From Agroathelia rolfsii (lineage: Eukaryota > Basidiomycota > Agaricomycetes > Amylocorticiales > Amylocorticiaceae): a stretch of DNA of 64,000 nt. Numbering within the stretch: the stretch's first letter is position 1; each line of letters opens with the position of its first letter. Shown here in pieces: positions 50,531 through 63,623 of the stretch. A program made the translations under genes and the position numbers. Location of the stretch: assembly GCA_018343915.1 (NCBI GenBank), contig JABRWF010000004.1, positions 1,984,001-2,048,000 on the forward strand, given 5' to 3'. The notes under the pieces were generated by a model. The model had not been told where the DNA came from, ran no database searches, and saw only the letters and a program-made list of their open reading frames with translations.

Positions 50531-52604
50531 ATGAAACCTGTCCTTTCCCTTACTATCGATCAGCTTATCAAGAGTACTAGCTGCAATGAGAGGCCCTTAT
50601 GTGCAGAAGAGCCTGAACCTACATTGGCGTCTCTTCCAACCTGGGCTTCTCTTTTTCATGGGTTTCAAACCCCGTTATTCCCAGAGGCAAATAATACACT
50701 GGTAGATACCATAGAGCTGAACGAGGCCTCACCGTTCCTCTCGTGTGGGGCCTATTCTTGCAAGAATGAAGATTCTAGTTGTACTAGCACATCTTCGATA
50801 CCTACTCCACCTCGCCTTAAGAACTTGCTCAGAGAGAGGATTTGCATTGATGCTTGGGTGGTGCGATGTTCTTCTTGGGCTTCTGTGATATTTTTTTTTT
50901 TTACTAAAAGTTGACCTTACGTAGCAAAATTGCTCAAGAGATGCGCCTGAGCACACTCCATGGCGATACTCCGGGCCTGTCAAGAACGATGTTTCTCCAC
51001 TGTGGAAAGCGGAAGGATCTCTTATTCCGCCTTCACCTTTTAAGAAGACACTCTTTGAAATACATCGTTTGAATGTACCCAAGCCTGACAACGAGAATGA
51101 ACCCCCTCAGATTCCTCTTCCACCTGTGCCTCGCCGTGAGCTACCTTACACTAGGCTTTCGAGCAGCTCACGATCATCACGATCACAAAGGCAGTCGGTT
51201 TTCCTTGAACGAACTCATCAACTGGCGAGTCTATCTTCATCAAAGAATCATCTACATATGCAGAAGGAGCCTTCGCCTCTCGCACCCTCTCTTGTGGCTC
51301 GTAGAGGAAAACGGCCTCTGTCTTTGTTGACACCTCCGAACACCACTCAATCAAGTACTCTTGTGATCTCTCAGGACTTGGACTCTGACAATATCAACCT
51401 CGACGCCTGTTTCCCGCCTGGCAACCGCAAGTATAAGCGTGATGAGAAACAGGAAGTTAAGCCTTCTGTATCAGCCCGCGTTTTTGATGGCGACTTGCCA
51501 TATCCCAATATCCCGACTGCATTCCGCGGCACAACGTACTCCCTTTCGTCTCTTTTCGACTGCAATATCCAAATTGGCAACGAATCTTCATTGGAACTGT
51601 CGACTATGATAAGGAATCTTCAAAAACATTGCGAAGCTCTTTCTCTAGGCACCCCTGTACGGATGAGCACGCCCATGACTAGTTCATCCAACGAGTGGCA
51701 AGCATCAGTGAATGGTATAATCAATAAGACAACCACATGTGATAAAGATGTATCTATTCTTGCCTCTAGTCCTGGTGGTTTAAGGTACTCGAAGACTGAT
51801 CAGCCCAAGCTCTCCATGGCAACCAGTCAATGCCTTGGATCATCTGTTCATTCTCCTGACTGTCCCAGTCTCCTTACCGCCGCTTCCAATACTAAACACG
51901 CTTCTTGTTCATCACCTTCTGCTGGGGACACTGCGGATCCTGTGAAACGAAGGCCTCGCGGCATTTTGAAGAGCACTAAGAGTGTGCGCTTTGCAGCTTT
52001 CTCTGAAGAATTCTCGCCGGAGTCTATTAGCCAAAGCAAGCGATTAGTCAAGCACACCACCCGCGTTCCCTCGCCTTTGCGCAATAGCTTTGCCCCTGAT
52101 GAAGATCTCACAGGTCCTCGCTATCCTCCTTCCGGCAACACATCTTCGAATCCCTCCACATTATCCTCCCGTACGATCAGAAGAAGGTTTTCCCTCTCCA
52201 ATCTTGCGAGCAATGCGGGCGAAGTGGTTACCAAAGGCAAAAAGTCCTTGACTACCCCAGTATCTCGTCGAATTTCTGCACCAATATCCCGACCGGAATC
52301 GTTCATCTCGCCTCGCTCTGCGCCCACTCCAAAGCCATCCCAGCCACAATGGTCAAAGTTGGCCAGAAATAGGACCCCTATATCCCGTGATGCGACAGCG
52401 AGAGGTGACAGAGACAAGAGAGATATCAGCAGCAGCACCTTGGCACGCCGATGGTCGATGATGGACGAGAATGCGGTTCGGAGGAATAAGAATGCGATAT
52501 GGTCTCCAGAGAAGAAGGTTTCGCCATCCATGGTGGCGAGGTCGAGGCAGAAAGAGAATAGCAAGATTCCAGCTCTCAAGAGCATCTTCACGAGATTCAA
52601 ATGA
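50531..52604 (+). CDS. Uncharacterised Ser/Pro-rich basic protein with possible PP1-docking motif
   Basis: Two exons, 50531-50857 and 50925-52604, joined by a 67-nt intron (GTGGTG...CGTAG) give 668 residues in one frame. The N-terminus is MKPVLSLTIDQLIKSTSC, followed by an acidic/aromatic segment (TWASLFHGFQTPLFPEAN). The second exon begins QNCSRDAPEHTPWRYSGPV and holds IPPSPFKKTLFEIHRLNVP. The middle and C-terminal parts are Ser/Pro/Arg-rich with many SP/TP sites. RPRGILKSTKSVRFAAF contains KSVRF, which fits the RVxF consensus for protein phosphatase 1 docking. The C-terminus is basic (IPALKSIFTRFK). No enzyme domain is visible. It looks like a phosphorylated scaffold or a cell-cycle/nuclear protein, but that is inference. 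The strong open frame and clean splice support a real gene. Confidence 0.75.
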
Positions 52605-52949
52605 GTAGTCATATGTCATGCACCTTAACATCACATGTTTATTCTATTACCACCGTTTGGCCAACTATATGAACAATAGGATTTTGATGTTACTGTAGTA
52701 AATCTGTCGATGATAAAACCATGAAGTTATTTCGGGGGTGTACCATTCAGTCCATGGATGGTAGGTAGTGAGCAAAGCGTGAGCCAGAATGACGCGGTGG
52801 TGGTCAGCCACTCGGTTGTGGCTTCAGCCTTCTACCCACCAAAGTGGTATTTCGCTCATAAGAAGAAGAAAAAAAGGAAATATATATCCTGTCCACAAAT
52901 TCTGGATATCGTACGGCCTGCATAAAGAGAAAAATGCAAAAGGAAACCG
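52605..52949. other. Intergenic 3' of uncharacterised gene
   Basis: 3' UTR of the upstream gene and downstream flank of the minus-strand tRNA. Nothing else seen. Confidence 0.4.
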
Positions 52950-53052
52950 GGCCTGACCGGGAATTGAACCCGGGACCTCCTCGATTTGGTAAACCGCGCC
53001 AGGCTAAGCTGCGGAACCCTAACAAGGAATCATACTACTAGACCATCAGGCC
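52950..53052 (-). tRNA. tRNA-Pro (anticodon AGG) with intron
   Basis: Read on the minus strand from 53052: acceptor GGCCTGA pairs with TCAGGCC at 52950-52956. A box TGGTCTAGTAG; anticodon stem CCTTG pairs with CGAGG. The loop TTAGGG-T holds AGG (53018-53020). A 32-nt intron (52985-53016) interrupts after position 37, the canonical place. The T arm CCGGGTTCAATTCCCGG serves as B box. Body sequence agrees with eukaryotic tRNA-Pro. It is transcribed away from TOR, about 290 bp from its ATG. Confidence 0.92.
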
Positions 53053-53341
53053 GATATTCTGTGTTTCTAGTCATACATTATATCTCTTTAAAACCACGGT
53101 CCGGCTTGTCTAATCGCCACCACTACACTGCTTACTTCCAGCTGAAGCGATCCTTGCCAGGAGTCCAGGACCACAGGCATCGTCTCTTGTCGGTTCATCA
53201 TCTACTATCTTTGGAAGCCTTTCATCTATCAATTCTATTCGATTGGCCTTTTTCAATACTGAGCTTGAACGTCTGAATCATCTGTCTGCCGGCAGAACCA
53301 CATTATCCTCAACTTGACTGGTACACATCGTCTTACTTGCC

Positions 53342-56300
53342 ATGGCTTCCTCCAGTCAGTCGTCCTACTCGGACGCTCTGGACGTGATGTTTGCTGGTTT
53401 GAAGAATAGGAACCATGACACACGCCTACAAGCAGCTATTGAGCTAAAACGCTATGTATGTGCCTCTTAATATCGCTCTTAGCAATGCTGTTCTCAATCC
53501 TTACTCCAGGTTTCGAAGACGGTGTCCGAGCTGTCATCTGACGCAACTATAAAGCTATGGGATCATATCAGCACGAAAGTATCCGATCTTATGCACAGTC
53601 GGAACAACGACCAAGAATTAGGCGCATTGCTGGCGATAGGTGTGTTCACTGTTTTATAAACATGAATGCATCTGATAGTATGGTACTGTCTTCATAGAGC
53701 ATCTATTGCAAGTGGATGCAGACGAGACAATAGAGGAGAGAAGGAATCTCTTCCGTTTCTACAATTATGTCAAGACCCTCTTGCCCAACTACGATGTCAA
53801 CATCATGATCGCTGCATCCAGGATTCTTGGAAGGATCGTAGGCAAGGCTGGGTCTGCGTTTGGGGAAGGCTTCATGGATCAACAGATCTATACCGCTATT
53901 CAGCTACTCGAAGGAGATAAGCAAGAGTCCTCCCGCTATGCTGGCGTTCTAATGCTTAAGGAGTTCGCTCGTAACAATCAACTGCATTTCTACTCTCATA
54001 TACGACTCGTATTTGAAAAGATACTGGTGCCCATTCGCGACGTGCGTGTCATCGTACGAGAGGGCGCTGCCGAATTGCTTGCTGCGTGTCTGGAGATAAT
54101 TGCTCACAGAGAACGTACCACCAAAAGCCCGTACCTTGTCAAAATACTACAGGATGCTCAAAGCGGACTGAAGATGACTCAACCAGAAATTATTCATGGG
54201 TCTTTGCTAACATATCGCGAATTATTTTTGCATGGCGGTATGGTGAGATATATGATGCAGGTCTTTGGATACTGTGGTCATTACTAAAGGAACGCAGTTC
54301 ATGAAGGATAATTTTTCTGATGCGGCAGAGTCCGTCATGCGCTTCAAGGCTCACAAGGATAATCTTGTGAGGAAGATGGTTGTCGCAATCATACCCACCC
54401 TTGCCTCTTATGATACCACGACTTTCTCCGAGTATTTCCTGCACAAAGCCATGGGGCATCTCTTGACTCAACTCGAAAAGCCCACGGAGCGAAGTTTTGG
54501 TGAGATTAACACGTTTATCTAACAGGAACCACAAATCAAACTTCTTTTTAGCGTTCGTTGCTATTGGTCACACGGCCTCAGCTGTAGGTAGTGATATGAA
54601 GCAATTCCTCGATTCAATCATGGCTCAGATCAAAACCGGACTACAACTTCGCGGGTATGTCATCGTCTCGCGTACTATTAATATATCAGTAGCTAATGTT
54701 AAACAGGAAGAAGAATGCACCATCCGAAGAGCCCATGTTTCAATGTATTGGAATGCTTGCGACTGCTGTGGGGCCTAACTTGACCAAGCACTTACATGAT
54801 ATACTCGATTTAATGTTTGCCTGTGGCCTTAGTGAGCCCTTATGGCAAGCGCTACGCAATATAGCCAAGTACATTCCGCCACTACTCAAGACTATTCAAG
54901 GTTTGTCTTGGAGGTCGTATCATTCGACCTTCTGTTGATCCTCGAGCAGAACGACTTTTGGATCTCCTTTCGGATATTCTGAGTGGTCAGCCATATAAAT
55001 CACTTGGGGCGCCAAGCTCACTCACCAGGAATGATTATACACGAGACTTGATTGCTAATCATGTAAGCACTATGCTTGGCAGCACATCCCTCGTCACTGA
55101 CTGGGAGGAAAGATTGCCTTGAACGCCAAGAATCCCGAACTTACAACTTTGGCCTTGCTTGTTCTGGGCACATTCGATTTCAATGGTAAATCCTTCGTCT
55201 TGGCTTTCTATTGTTTGTTAAAACCTTGTCTCTCTAGGCCATGCTTTGAGTGAATTCGTCCGTACATGTGCATTGCCGTATCTAGAGGACGACTCTCCGA
55301 CTGTGAGAAGACAAGCTGCAGAGACGTGTTGCAAGCTGTTCGTACGAGATCCCATATGCTACCAATCTAGTAGCCATGCAATCGACGTCATCAGCGAAGT
55401 CTTGGACAAACTCCTTACCGTGGGTATCGCGGATCCAGGTAATGTGCCTTGACTCCCATAAATGATCGTCTTTTCATTGGCCTCTAGATTCCAACATCCG
55501 CTTTACGGTTTTATCTTCCCTTCACGAACGATTCGACAAACACCTCGCGCAAGCTGAGAATGTCCGATCCATTTTCATAGCCCTGAATGACGAAGACTTT
55601 GAGAATCGAGTTGCAGCTGTTACCCTCATCGGCCGTCTAGCTCAGCATAATCCGGCTTATGTCATGCCCTCTCTTCGCAAAGCTCTCATTCAGCTCTTGA
55701 CGGAACTTGAATACTCAACCGTGATGCAAGTCTCATGACTCCTCTGCTTGATCAACGCTTCTCATCATTTATTGACAGTCGCAACCGAGAAGAATGCACT
55801 CGCTTACTCGTCCTTTTGATCAGTCACACGCAACGCCTTATCAAGCCTTACGCCCTTCCGATGCTTCGTACAATTCTGCCCAAGGCTGAAGATTCTAGCC
55901 CCACCGTCGCCGCAAGCATCTTGACCTGCTTGGGCGAGCTATGCTGTGTTGGCGGAGAAGAAGTCATTCCTCAACTACCAGCCTTGATGCAGGTCATCAT
56001 CGCGAAACTCCAGGACCCCGCCATCCAAAAGCGCGACGCTGCCTTGCATGCACTCGGACAGATCTGTGCAAGCACCGGATATGTTATCGCCCCGCTTATG
56101 GATTATCCGCAATTGCTGCAGATTTTGGGTAGGATTTTGAAGACAGATGCGGCTCAACCCGTACGTCGGGAGGTTGTCAAGGTTCTTGGTATACTTGGTG
56201 CACTAGATCCCTACAAGAGGAAGGTAGGTGTCTGTGCAGCAGTGTGAAATATGTGTTGGTTAATCCTTACTTAGATTCAGAGCAGGGCCGAAGAAGATGT

Positions 56301-59300
56301 CTCCAACGAGACTGCTATCACAGCGGTTAACATGGTGCCTCTGACGCAACAGATGGCAGCGGCCACGGATGATTACTATCAGACAGTCGTAATTAACGCG
56401 TTGCTGAACGTGCTGAAGGATCATTCACATAGTCCTCATCATCACCATGTTATCGAAGCCATTATGTCAATTTTCAAGACACAGGGTCTCAAGTCTGTCG
56501 CATTTCTGCCACAAGTATACCTTTTCATCATAAGTGCTAGCCTTGTTCTGAACGCCTCACCACTGTTTAGATCATTCCAGCTTTTGCTGCTGTCACAAGA
56601 GTTTCCCTTGCTCGGGTTCAGGAGTATTTCCTGCAACAACTGGCAATTCTAGTGGGCATCATCAAGCAGCATGTGCGCAATCACATGAACGAGATCTTTG
56701 CTCTTGCCACGGACCTGTGGGAAAATCAAACGCTTCAAATGCCCATTGTTTCGCTCATTGAGGCACTCGGGAAAGCGCTGGATGCCGAATTCAAGCCATT
56801 CCTACCTACTATTCTCCCTCAGATTCTTAAGGTGTTTGACCAGGAGCTCACTGACAAAAGACAGACTACCCAAATCAAGATCTTGGACGCTTTTGTTACG
56901 TTTGGTTCAAATATCGAAGAATACCTTCACCTCGTCATACCGGTTATCGTCAAGACGTACGAGAGACAAGATGCCAACAACACTTTACGCAAGCGTGCAA
57001 TCGTCACCATTGATCAGTTGTCGCACCGTGTCAATTTCTCTGATCATGCCTCGCGCATAATACATCCTCTCGTGCGCGTTCTTGAGAGTGCCAATAATGA
57101 AATTCGACAGGCTGCCATGGACACTCTATGCGCTCTTATTCTACAACTCGGCTCCGATTTTGCCATATTTGTCCCTACAGTCAAGAAGGTATGGGAATAA
57201 CTTGATCCTGAATTTGGTAGCTGAATAAACTCTCAGTGCATCGCGCGCAAAAATATCAGCCATGTTAAATACGAGTCTTTCGTAGAGAAGCTTCTTAAAG
57301 GGGAACCTCTTCCGCAGGAAACAAACTTGACTGAAGCGTACGTCCCTATGAATGGTATTTTAATATCCTACTAAAATTATCTCCTAGATCAACCACTTCT
57401 GACTTTTCTGCGCCGGCTGAGGCTAGCAAAATGACTGTCAACCAACAGCATTTGCGACAGGCTTGGGATGTATCTCAAGTTCAAACGCGAGAAGACTGGG
57501 TAGAGTGGATGCATCGACTCTCCGTGGAGCTCATGAAGGAATCTCCATCCCATGCTCTTCGGGCATGCAACAACACACTCATTGAGCTCCATCCGCCTCT
57601 TGCCAAAGAGCTTTTCAATGCTGCTTTCATGTCTTGCTGGACGGAGCTCTATGATCAATACCAGGTATGCGATTTCGACGTATAATATGCAAGCCCCTTG
57701 CTCAACCAGATTTAGGAGGGATTGGTGCGTTCCATAGAAACTGCCATCACATCACCTACTGTACCATCAGAAATCATCCAACGCCTTCTGAATCTTGCCG
57801 AATTCATGGAGCATGAGGAAAAGCCACTCCCTTTCATCGAGAACCGGACCCTTGGAGAATATGCGCTCAAGTTCCACGCTTACGCCAAGGCCCTTCACTA
57901 CAAAGAATTAGAGTTCTTCTCGGAAACGTCGCCAGGAATCGTTGAAGCGCTCATTGGTATCAATACTCGTTTACAACAACATGATGCCGCGTGGGGTACA
58001 CTTGCTATCGCCCAGCGTAAATATGATATCAGCAAACATGAAGAATGGTACGAGAGACTTGGAAGGTGGACTGATGCGTTGGATACATATGATAGAAAGG
58101 CTCAAGAGGATCCCGATAATGCAGAAATCCGGATTGGTCGGATGAAGTGTTTACATGCTTTGGGCGAATGGGATAAGCTGACGACGCAGATTATGGATGA
58201 CTGGCCAACAATGAGCGAAGAAGAGCGTCAGGAGATAGCTCCTATGGCAGCCGCTGCTGCTTGGTCTACTACCGACTGGGCTGCGATGGACGAATACATC
58301 ACCAAAATCAAAGTGGATTCCCCGGACAGAGCCTTTTACCGTGCTATTTTGGCCGTTCACCAGAATCAGTTCCCCAAAGCGATGACGCAAATCGCCAAGG
58401 CTCGTGATTTCCTGGAACCAGAGCTATCATCTTTCTCAGGGGAGGGCTATGGACGTTCTTATAAGTATGCGTTCTGTAAGAGTCTCTCTTGCGTAGATCG
58501 ATCTAACGCAGGTTGTCAGTGTTATGGTCCGAGCCCAAATGCTCTCCGAATTAGAGGAGATCATTGTTTACAAGCAAAATGCTGACCAACCTGAGCGGCA
58601 ACAAGTCATGAGAAAGGCATGGATGAAGAGGTGAGCTTGTCCTAAATCTACTTACGAAATTCAAAATTCCTGATGTTGATCTCGATGGCATGGATAGACT
58701 ACAGGGTTGCCAACCTGATGTGGATGTTTGGCAGCGCATACTTCAGGTCCGAGCGCTTGTCCTCAATCCAGACGATGATCCTGTTATGTGGATCAAGTTT
58801 GCAAATCTATGTCGCAAATCCGAGCGCATGGTTCTGGCTGAGAAAACCATTAATTCACTCCTCGGACCTGGAGAACGGGTGAGATAAAATTTGATCTCTC
58901 TTGGACACAATCTCATTACAAATTAGCATCGAAACCGAGAAAACCATCATTCACCCAAAGCTCCTCCAAACGTTGTTTACGCTCAATTAAAGTTCATGTG
59001 GGCAACCGGCGCCAAAGAGCAGAGCCTTGAGTTCTTGCGTTCATTCTCTGAAAGCTTAGCGCGAGATGTGCAAGTAGAGTCTTCTGACCAGCGTCCGGGC
59101 GCATCGAAGGGCAAACTGGACGAATACTCTCGCCTTCTAGCCAGATGTTATTTCAAACAGGGAGAATGGCAAATTGCCTTGGCTAACTCTTGGGAAAAAG
59201 TAACAAATTGCATTATATAGAGCCTAACTCAGCTAATAACACCATGTATAGCGCAACGCCCATGACATTTTGGAGGCCTATTTCTTGGCTACTCACTACG

Positions 59301-62098
59301 ATCCCACCTGGTACAAGGCATGGCATACTTGGGCTTTGACGAATTTTGAGGTCATCAGTTATCTCGAAAACCAGAGCGATAACAAGACAGATGACGTTCC
59401 CGGAGACCGCCTGGCAGCTCATGTCGTTCAAGCTATCCAAGGTCTGTATGATTATTATTCTCTTTTAATTTGGGATTTATCCTGAAATTTTTTAGGCTTC
59501 TTCCGCTCAATCTATCTGAGAAATGAGAATGCCCTTCAAGATACACTACGCCTTCTTACCCTATGGTTCAAGTTCGGCAGCCATGACGATGTTAGCAATG
59601 CTATTGCTGGCGGTTTCACATCAGTCAAAATTGATACATGGCTAGATGTCATGCCACAGGTGCGTTATATCAGCCTGTGCTCCGCCCTGGCTAACTAGCA
59701 TCGTAGATCATCGCCCGCATCCAAACGCACAATCAAAATATTTATCGAAATCTAAACAATCTTCTTATGGAAGTTGGACGCCATCACCCCCAAGCTCTGA
59801 TTTACCCTCTGACTGTCGCATCTCAATCTTCCAACAAAGTTCGAAAGGACGCCGCCCTGAAAATAATGGACCAGCTAAGGACTCATAGCTCAGCGATCGT
59901 AGAACAGGTACATTCAATATTTTCCCTGGAACAAGCCTTATAAACACCGTTTTCCTCTAGGCTCTCATTGTCAGTCATGAGCTAATCCGTGTCGCCATCT
60001 TATGGCACGAGCTATGGCACGAAGGCTTGGAGGAGGCATCCAGATTGTACTTCACAGACCGCAATGCTGAAGGAATGATTGCTGCGCTGGAGCCTCTGCA
60101 TCAATTGCTAGAGAAGGTTGGTTGTATCGCATTATAAGCAAGTAGATGCACTAACATTGCTATAGGGCCCAACAACTGCTCGAGAGATATCATTTGCTCA
60201 AGTGTTTGGTAGAGATCTTCACGAAGCTAGGGAACATTGCCGCCGCTATCGCATCTATGGCGAGACAAGCGAATTAGACAAGGCTTGGGATATCTATTAT
60301 GCTGTAGGTGCAGCTGTTCCCTGTCTCGTTTTTGTGCTAAAACTCTTCCATAGGTCTTCAAAAAGATCGAGAAGCAGCTTCCGCAGTTAACTACTTTGGA
60401 TTTGCAATATGTTTCCCCTGAGCTTCTCAAAGCCCGCAATCTAGAGCTTGCTGTTCCAGGTATGCCTGATTTTTCTTTCTTTCTTTACTTTATCTCACCC
60501 AATTACAGGCACTTACCAGTGCAATCGACCAATCATCCGCATCAACAGTTTCGTTACCAAACTAACGGTCATCTCCTCAAAGCAGCGTCCTCGGAGGTTG
60601 TCAGTCAAAGGTAGTGACGGTCGAGAATATCAATACATTCTTAAAGGTATTTTTATATCATTTAGCAAGTGAATAAATCTAACAACGATCGAAGGGCATG
60701 AGGATCTTCGTCAAGATGAACGTGTTATGCAGCTCTTTAGTCTTGTCAACACCAACCTATCCGTTGAGAAGGAAAGCTTCAAACGCCGACTCCATATACA
60801 GCGTTACTCAACCATCCCTCTCGCCCCTAATGCTGGCTTGCTTGGGTGGGTACAAGATAGCGATACGTTACATGTCCTCATCCGAGACTATCGGGAATCG
60901 CGAAAGGTTCTTTTGAACATCGAGTACCGTCTAATGCTCCAGGTCTGCTCTTAGTTATTTACACTTCATTATTTTTATTGATCTAAGTATAAACAGATGG
61001 CCCCTGACTATGAAAACCTGACCCTGTTGCAGAAGGTGGAGGTATTTGAATATGCTCTCGAGAATACAACAGGCCAAGATCTATACCGTGTTCTCTGGCT
61101 AAAGAGTGTGAACTCTGAGCACTGGCTGGAACGACGAGCGACATATACCAGATCTCTGGCTGTGAATAGTATGGTTGGGCATATCCTAGGTCTAGGCGAT
61201 CGTCACCCTTCCAACATCCTCTTGGAGCGTAGTACTGGCAAGGTCGTTCACATTGATTTTGGAGACTGTTTCGAGATCGCTATGCACCGCGAAAAGTTCC
61301 CGGAGAAGATACCATTCCGCTTAACACGCATGCTCACACATGCCATGGAGGCAAGTCGCTGTTCTTTATGTAGATCCGTCCACGCCTGAACCTCCATCAC
61401 TAGGTCAGCGGCATTGAAGGAAGCTTCAGACGCACATGCGAGATCACTATGTCTGTGTTGCGGGCAAACAAGGAGTCCCTAATGGCTGTCATGGAAGCCT
61501 TTGTTTATGATCCTTTGATTAACTGGCGTTTGATGCAGACTGATGAAGACGCCCGAAGGGCAGAAGGTTAATAATCACGGTTCTTATGTCAACTAACGAT
61601 CTGACGCATTCTTGTAGGCGGTGACAACGAACGTGAGAGGAATATGGAGCTAGCACGCGTAGCCGCACATCCTCAGGGACCTACACGAAAGCTCAAGGCA
61701 GATGAAAATGACATTTTCAATGGTGAGTTGTTTAGTGCGTTAGACTTTTTCTAATCCAACCGTAATTGTACCAGAACGGACAGGCGAATTAGGTGCCGTA
61801 AGAGAAGTGCGCAATGACCGGGCTTTGGCTGTTGCTAATCGTGTTCAGAGTAAACTATCTGGTGCGTCATTCTGTCTTACTAATCGGTTTTCTATTGATG
61901 TGTAATAATGCTGTGGTGATCAGGCCGAGACTTCGATCCAAAAAAAGAACTCGCACCCGCCGAGCAGGTCAACAGGCTTATTGAGCAAGCAATGTCGATA
62001 GAAAATCTATGTCAATGCTTCTCAGGCTGGTAAGTTATTCAATCATTCGAAACTTGTTGTCTAGTGATCTCAGTTTTTGTAGGTGCGCCTTCTGGTAA
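53342..62098 (+). CDS. TOR: Target of rapamycin (TOR) kinase
   Basis: Phosphatidylinositol-kinase-related Ser/Thr kinase, the catalytic core of TORC1/TORC2. Starts [20 protein letters not shown] at 53342. HEAT repeats run through about 57.3 kb (e.g. [18 protein letters not shown]). The FAT domain follows (57.7-59.9 kb, e.g. [18 protein letters not shown]). The FRB segment is [20 protein letters not shown]. Its Ser in EEASRLYF (mTOR S2035 equivalent) and AWDIYYAVF are kept, so FKBP-rapamycin binding is expected. The kinase domain has [19 protein letters not shown], catalytic loop [11 protein letters not shown] and metal-binding HIDFGDCFE. The FATC tail ends FSGWCAFW at TAA 62096-62098. More than 20 short introns; 55726-55778 uses a GC donor (GCAAGT). 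Joins checked at 54243, 54904, 55073 and 55726 keep the frame. Confidence 0.96.
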
Positions 62099-62396
62099 AC
62101 TGCTGTCCAGGGAAGCTGTATTTCGTCCACGCAGCTCGTATTATCTCTTGAAATCGATTATTTCGGACTTCTGTTTCTCCCATGATCCATTCTTTGATCA
62201 CTTAATTTTTGAATACTATCGCACTTGGATGTATGTAAAATCATATCAAATCAGCAGTTTGGAGAAACAAATCTGGGATTAGGCAGCTAGATGCGAAGAT
62301 GTTGAGCCGCTACCGGTAGATGCCTATGCATTCATACGTGCACACATGAATCCACCTATGCTATTAGATGAGTAAGCATAGGCTCGCGTGTGTGTG
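62099..62396. other. 3' flank of TOR
   Basis: Probably TOR 3' UTR. After an AG near 62282 a 30-codon open stretch (ending PPMLLDE then stop) is visible but has no recognised family or start. Confidence 0.35.
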
Positions 62397-63300
62397 ATTG
62401 CTGTTTTCGAAATAGTTGGCGCGATGCGTCAACGGAAGAAAAAGTAGTAGCCCCCAACACCCCCAACCTCCACTAGACCACCATTCGTGCGCGAAGGATA
62501 GCTCACTCAGTTGTGGGCGGATTTTCAAAAAGATTATATAGATTTCTTTGCATTTTAATAGGCTAATGAAGCATATAGCTTTTGATCGATTGATCAAATT
62601 TTGAAAGGTCGATTTTTGCTGTACAAGCAACACTATCTCTTAGGTTATATACAAGCCTCTGCCTGCCCACTTCAAGGGCTCGTTGCATCAAACTTGTATA
62701 GTATTACTTAGGATGATAATACATAGATATCCATATAATTTTCGTGAAAAGACTCAGAGCATAGGTAACATTCTTCCTACTTGTGGACAACACTGTACGA
62801 GAGTATTAACATGCTGACGTGTCATCGGCAACTACACAGCCTCCCGGTAGCTTTTTGCTGCTATCCCGGTAGTCGGTCATATAAAAGCAGCTCTTTGTAT
62901 TGGTGAAGCTGAAGCATAGCAGCATAAAAGTATTTTATTTTTACTGTAAAGATATTGATACATTTTTTTCTACAATATATGGTATAAATAACTCAAACAA
63001 GGGCTTGTTATACAGTCTATGTCCACACTTTGCTCATCGGCTCTGCCTACATGGAGATTAATTATGCTATATCTCTTTGGTACTCCAAGTAATACTATGC
63101 AACGAGCCCTTGAAACGAGCAGGCAAAAGCTATATGCTGCATTAGCCTATTAAAATGTAAAGGAATCTATATAATCTTTGCCCACAACTGAGTGAGCTAT
63201 CCTTCGCGCACGAATGGTGGTCTAGTCAAGGTTGGGGGTGTTGGGGGCTACCACTTTTCTTCCGTTGACGCGTCGCGCCAACTATTTCGACAACAGCAAT
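62397..63300. mobile_element. Long inverted-repeat element (904 bp), non-autonomous
   Basis: The left arm from 62397 (ATTGCTGTTTTCGAAATAG...) is the near-perfect reverse complement of the right arm ending at 63300, over about 190 bp, including GTTGGCGCG, GTCAACGGAAG, AGCCCCCAACACCCCCAACC, CCATTCGTGCGCGAAGG and CACTCAGTTGTGGGC. A second shared block (CAAGGGCTCGTTGCAT, 62670-62688 versus 63101-63116) follows after about 70 bp present only in the left arm. No open frame in the centre. No convincing target duplication is seen, so the class is open. Confidence 0.7.
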
Positions 63301-63623
63301 AAGTCAAGAACTTGCGTCAGAATTTGTAATTTAGACTTACGATCTGAATCATAACACATCAATCAGTCATAACTCATCAGGTCAGCAAAAAGACCTTGCC
63401 GGGAGAATGCGTCTCTACATTTTTCCAGCCCTTGCGAGGGCTTTGTGCCGGCGGCCCCCACCCGACTTCGGCTTTCCTATACAAAATGTCCCAGCAGATG
63501 ACGTCACGGCTGATTCAGATAATCAGCATAGTCTGATATAAAGTTTTCACTCAGCCCCGTCTAGCATTTGATTGACAGCCATCCTCAAACTCATCGACTT
63601 ACAATATCTGATACATCACCACA
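63301..63623 (+). promoter_or_regulatory. Promoter of dienelactone hydrolase gene, with CRE site and TATA box
   Basis: Contains the perfect palindrome TGACGTCA (63499-63506), the ATF/CREB bZIP site, and TATAAA at 63537-63542, 82 nt before the ATG. Confidence 0.5.

Noticed and set aside
30..62098. Rho1 GEF and TOR in the same window as a functional cluster (yeast TORC2 signals to Rho1 through Rom2)
   Set aside because: They lie about 48 kb apart with unrelated genes between; co-location is most simply chance.
62283..62372. 30-codon open stretch after TOR ending PPMLLDE
   Set aside because: TOR already ends with a perfect FATC at 62098; no start, family or partner exon found.
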